In this document: piece after piece, positions 62,425 to 64,000 of the stretch
Position numbering within the stretch: the first letter of the stretch is position 1
Layout: each line of letters opens with the position of its first letter
From: CAXBDP01 sp041689935
GTDB lineage: Bacteria; Bacteroidota; Bacteroidia; Cytophagales; Cyclobacteriaceae
DNA: 64,000 bases
Reading direction: 5' to 3'
Assembly (NCBI GenBank): GCA_041689935.1
Contig: JBDNFI010000011.1
Location: 1-64,000, forward strand
Made by a program: the position numbers and the translations under genes
The notes under the pieces: model-generated
The model's database searches: none
What the model was told of the DNA's origin: nothing
The model's input: only the letters and a program-made list of their open reading frames with translations

Positions 62425-62805
62425 ATGGAGAAATCTAAAAAAGTACTTATTGCAGAAGACAGTTCCATTATTATAAACCTTACAAAAAAGATAATGGAAT
62501 TTGAGGGATACGATTTGGTTATAGCTCGTAATGGTCAAGAAGTTCTAGATATACTGAAAGATCAAACTTTTGATGTAATCCTCATGGACATCAATATGCC
62601 GGTAATGGATGGGATGCAATGCACAAAAGCGATTCGTGCGCACAAAGACCCAAAAATTTCTAAAATTCCAATTATTGTGATTACCGGTAATTATAAAAAC
62701 TACCAACCGGAAGATTTCAAAAATGCAGGTGTTAATGAGTATCTGCAAAAGCCTTTGAACTTTGATAAAATGGTGGAGTACGTTAAAAAATATGTCGATG
62801 CATAA
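62425..62805 (+). CDS. Single-domain response regulator
   Basis: A 126-residue stand-alone receiver of the CheY type. It begins KVLIAEDSSIIINLTKKIMEFEGYDLVIARNG with the acidic ED pair, then FDVILMDINMPVMDGMQCTKAIRAHKD with the Asp phosphoacceptor, IPIIVITGNYKNY and EYLQKPLNFDKMVEYV with the Lys. There is no output domain, so it acts through binding partners or as a phosphate sink. It lies 13 bases after the REC-HPt gene, implying a shared phosphorelay, and 2 bases before the next gene. Confidence 0.92.
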   Translation: MEKSKKVLIAEDSSIIINLTKKIMEFEGYDLVIARNGQEVLDILKDQTFDVILMDINMPVMDGMQCTKAIRAHKDPKISKIPIIVITGNYKNYQPEDFKNAGVNEYLQKPLNFDKMVEYVKKYVDA

Positions 62806-62807
62806 AA

Positions 62808-63083
62808 ATGGAGGTCAAATACACTAAATCCTTCCTTAGCAAACTAGAGGATATTTTTGCAAAATCGGACTACATTTTGCGGTATGAAAAAGGTGCCTTC
62901 AAATCTGGATATTGCCTTTTGAAACACAATAGAGTAGCTGTAGTAAACAAATTCTATCCTCTGGAAGGAAAAGTGAACTGCCTAATAGAAATATTAAGAG
63001 AAATTAAACCCAACTCAGTAAATTTTAGTTTATCCAACAGAAAGCTTTACGACGAAATAATACAAACCGAACTCAAATTTTGA
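62808..63083 (+). CDS. Conserved small protein of unknown function
   Basis: A 91-residue soluble protein: MEVKYTKSFLSKLEDIFAKSDYILRYEKGAFKSGYCLL, then RVAVVNKFYPLEGKVNCLIEILREI. The basic, aromatic start is typical of a short protein often found beside MBL-fold genes in Bacteroidota; no named domain is recognised. It follows the single receiver by two bases and its stop overlaps the TTG start of the MBL gene, so all four genes of this run appear coupled. Confidence 0.7.
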   Translation: MEVKYTKSFLSKLEDIFAKSDYILRYEKGAFKSGYCLLKHNRVAVVNKFYPLEGKVNCLIEILREIKPNSVNFSLSNRKLYDEIIQTELKF

Positions 63084-63841
63084 AGGTAACTCTTCTTGGA
63101 ACAGGTACTTCACAAGGTGTCCCCGTAATCACTTGTCATTGTAATGTCTGCGATTCAGTTGACTTCAGAGACAAGCGGCTACGTACATCAGCATTAATTG
63201 AAATAGATGGCAAAAGTATTGTGATTGATACTGGGCCGGATTTCAGACAGCAAATGTTGATGAACAGAGTGGAAAGCCTGGATGCTGTGGTCTTTACACA
63301 CGAGCACAAAGACCATACAGCTGGACTAGACGATGTGCGATCATACAATTTCCGATACAATCGGGATATGCCTATATATGCTAGAGCGAGGGTAATTGAG
63401 CAACTAAAGCAAGAGTTCGCTTACATATTTTCAGCATTTAAGTATCCAGGAATTCCTAGGATAAAAACTATTGAAATAAGCAATCAAAAATTTGAAGTGG
63501 GTGGAATCAGCATCATTCCTATTGAAGTATTGCACTATAAATTACCCGTATTTGGGTTCCGCATCAAAGATTTTGTGTACCTAACGGATGCGAATTATAT
63601 ATCGGAAGAAGAAAAACAAAAATGTATGAATCCCAAGGTGCTTATCTTAAATGCACTACAAAATGAGCCGCATATTTCACATTTTACATTGAAAGAAGCT
63701 ATTGACTTGGCACAAGAATTAAAAGCTGAGAAAACTTATTTCACCCATATCTCCCACAAACTTGGACGACACAAAGATGTAGAAGCAAGTTTGCCAGAAA
63801 ACATCTACTTAGGTTACGATGGTCTTTCGCTATACCTTTAG
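63080..63841 (+). CDS. MBL-fold metallo-hydrolase, PhnP-like
   Basis: A 253-residue metallo-beta-lactamase-fold protein. KVTLLGTGTSQGVPVITCHCNVC is the start of the PhnP/YcbJ-like branch with a cysteine cluster. Metal motifs follow: IDTGPDFRQQM, VFTHEHKDHTAGLDDV (HxHxDH), VLHYKLPVFGFRI and a final YFTHISHKLGRH. PhnP hydrolyses cyclic phosphodiesters; the substrate here is unknown. The start is a TTG that overlaps the preceding stop (TTTGA), and no better ATG is available upstream of the conserved start. Confidence 0.88.
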   Translation: MKVTLLGTGTSQGVPVITCHCNVCDSVDFRDKRLRTSALIEIDGKSIVIDTGPDFRQQMLMNRVESLDAVVFTHEHKDHTAGLDDVRSYNFRYNRDMPIYARARVIEQLKQEFAYIFSAFKYPGIPRIKTIEISNQKFEVGGISIIPIEVLHYKLPVFGFRIKDFVYLTDANYISEEEKQKCMNPKVLILNALQNEPHISHFTLKEAIDLAQELKAEKTYFTHISHKLGRHKDVEASLPENIYLGYDGLSLYL

Positions 63842-63847
63842 TAACAC

Positions 63848-64000
63848 ATGAATAATAATTACTTCATTCTCCAACTTTTGGTGAGCAGACTTCAATCCAT
63901 CCTTATCGGAATGAAAATGATGGCTGCATTCTCACAAAATAAGGAAGAGATCATTCTCCAATTTGCTGGGAGCGATGCTTCCTTTACCATTAGAGCCAAT
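63848..64000 (+). CDS. NFACT/RqcH-like protein, N-terminal fragment (runs off window)
   Basis: Only the first 51 residues are present: MNNNYFILQLLVSRLQSILIGMKMMAAFSQNKEEIILQFAG. The start resembles Bacteroidota NFACT-N proteins (DUF814-linked Rqc2/RqcH homologues), in which an aromatic-rich first helix is followed by FSQNKDELI and an F-A-x-x strand. RqcH binds stalled large ribosomal subunits and adds alanine tails. The assignment comes from this N-terminal pattern only; the catalytic and coiled-coil regions lie outside the window. Confidence 0.6.
   Translation, partial: MNNNYFILQLLVSRLQSILIGMKMMAAFSQNKEEIILQFAGSDASFTIRAN

Noticed and set aside
1..64000. tRNA, rRNA, CRISPR and insertion sequences
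   Set aside because: I looked for T-loop motifs, direct repeat arrays, transposase signatures and terminal inverted repeats and saw none; a covariance-model scan would be decisive for RNA genes.

Overview
The window looks like chromosome of an AT-rich member of the Bacteroidota, most likely a Cytophagales-type marine or soil bacterium. The signs are TonB-dependent receptors with an N-terminal carboxypeptidase-regulatory-like domain, a type IX secretion (T9SS) C-terminal sorting domain, families largely confined to this phylum (DUF2911, DUF4252, DUF4159, DUF4468, YkuD_2), an M56/BlaI pair with a TonB C-terminal domain, and promoters of the Bacteroidetes type (TTG - about 19-20 bp - TAnnTTTG). 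I saw no tRNA, rRNA, CRISPR array, insertion sequence or prophage. The genus is not identifiable from the sequence alone.

Layout. 0-6 kb: the N-terminus of a type I restriction methylase (hsdM) runs off the left edge, followed by small lipoproteins, a universal stress protein, a D-threonine-aldolase-like PLP enzyme and an M28 peptidase. 6.1-8.1 kb: an ECF sigma factor operon with a putative anti-sigma protein and two tandem DUF4252 proteins. 8.1-13.3 kb: a 5.1 kb segment (TonB receptor, secreted helical-repeat protein, secreted alpha/beta hydrolase) bounded by a nearly identical 50-bp direct repeat, one copy of which contains the last codon and stop of gluQ. 13.3-23 kb: gluQ, a broken T9SS-secreted protein gene, citrate synthase, and a smc-LOG-carboxypeptidase-regulatory-like operon. 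23.3-29.6 kb: a second TonB receptor/TPR module with its own winged-helix regulator and membrane protein, a 38-residue lipoprotein, and an M56/BlaI signalling pair with a clear operator-promoter.

29.6-36 kb is mostly housekeeping: DUF4159, an HNH/NUMOD4 protein, metG, a thiamine-binding protein, pth, L25 and prs. 36-38.5 kb holds an overlapping GH109-like enzyme and N-acetylhexosamine-kinase-like gene pair. 40-47.4 kb holds an ATP-dependent DNA ligase and its associated Lhr-like helicase, separated by an M1 aminopeptidase and a remnant sensor kinase. 47.5-54.3 kb: ffh, a multi-PAS hybrid histidine kinase, a sterol-desaturase family enzyme, a small HTH gene pair and an L,D-transpeptidase-like protein. 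54.4-59.3 kb is a surface-glycan-like operon (YfhO, DUF115-like, flippase). 59.4-64 kb: pfkA, a LemA-like fragment, miaA, two response regulators (one with an HPt domain), an MBL-fold hydrolase and the start of an NFACT/RqcH-like gene.

The most unusual signal is not a gene. The exact octamer GCGGGAGG (or its complement CCTCCCGC) occurs 28 times in 64 kb, 14 in each orientation, in genes and between them. In AT-rich DNA well under one copy would be expected. It behaves like a genome-wide functional word such as a Chi, uptake or chromosome-organisation signal. Other leads are the 50-bp repeat bounding a cargo segment, the BlaI palindrome with a promoter element at its centre, and a probably leaderless promoter for the regulated TonB module.
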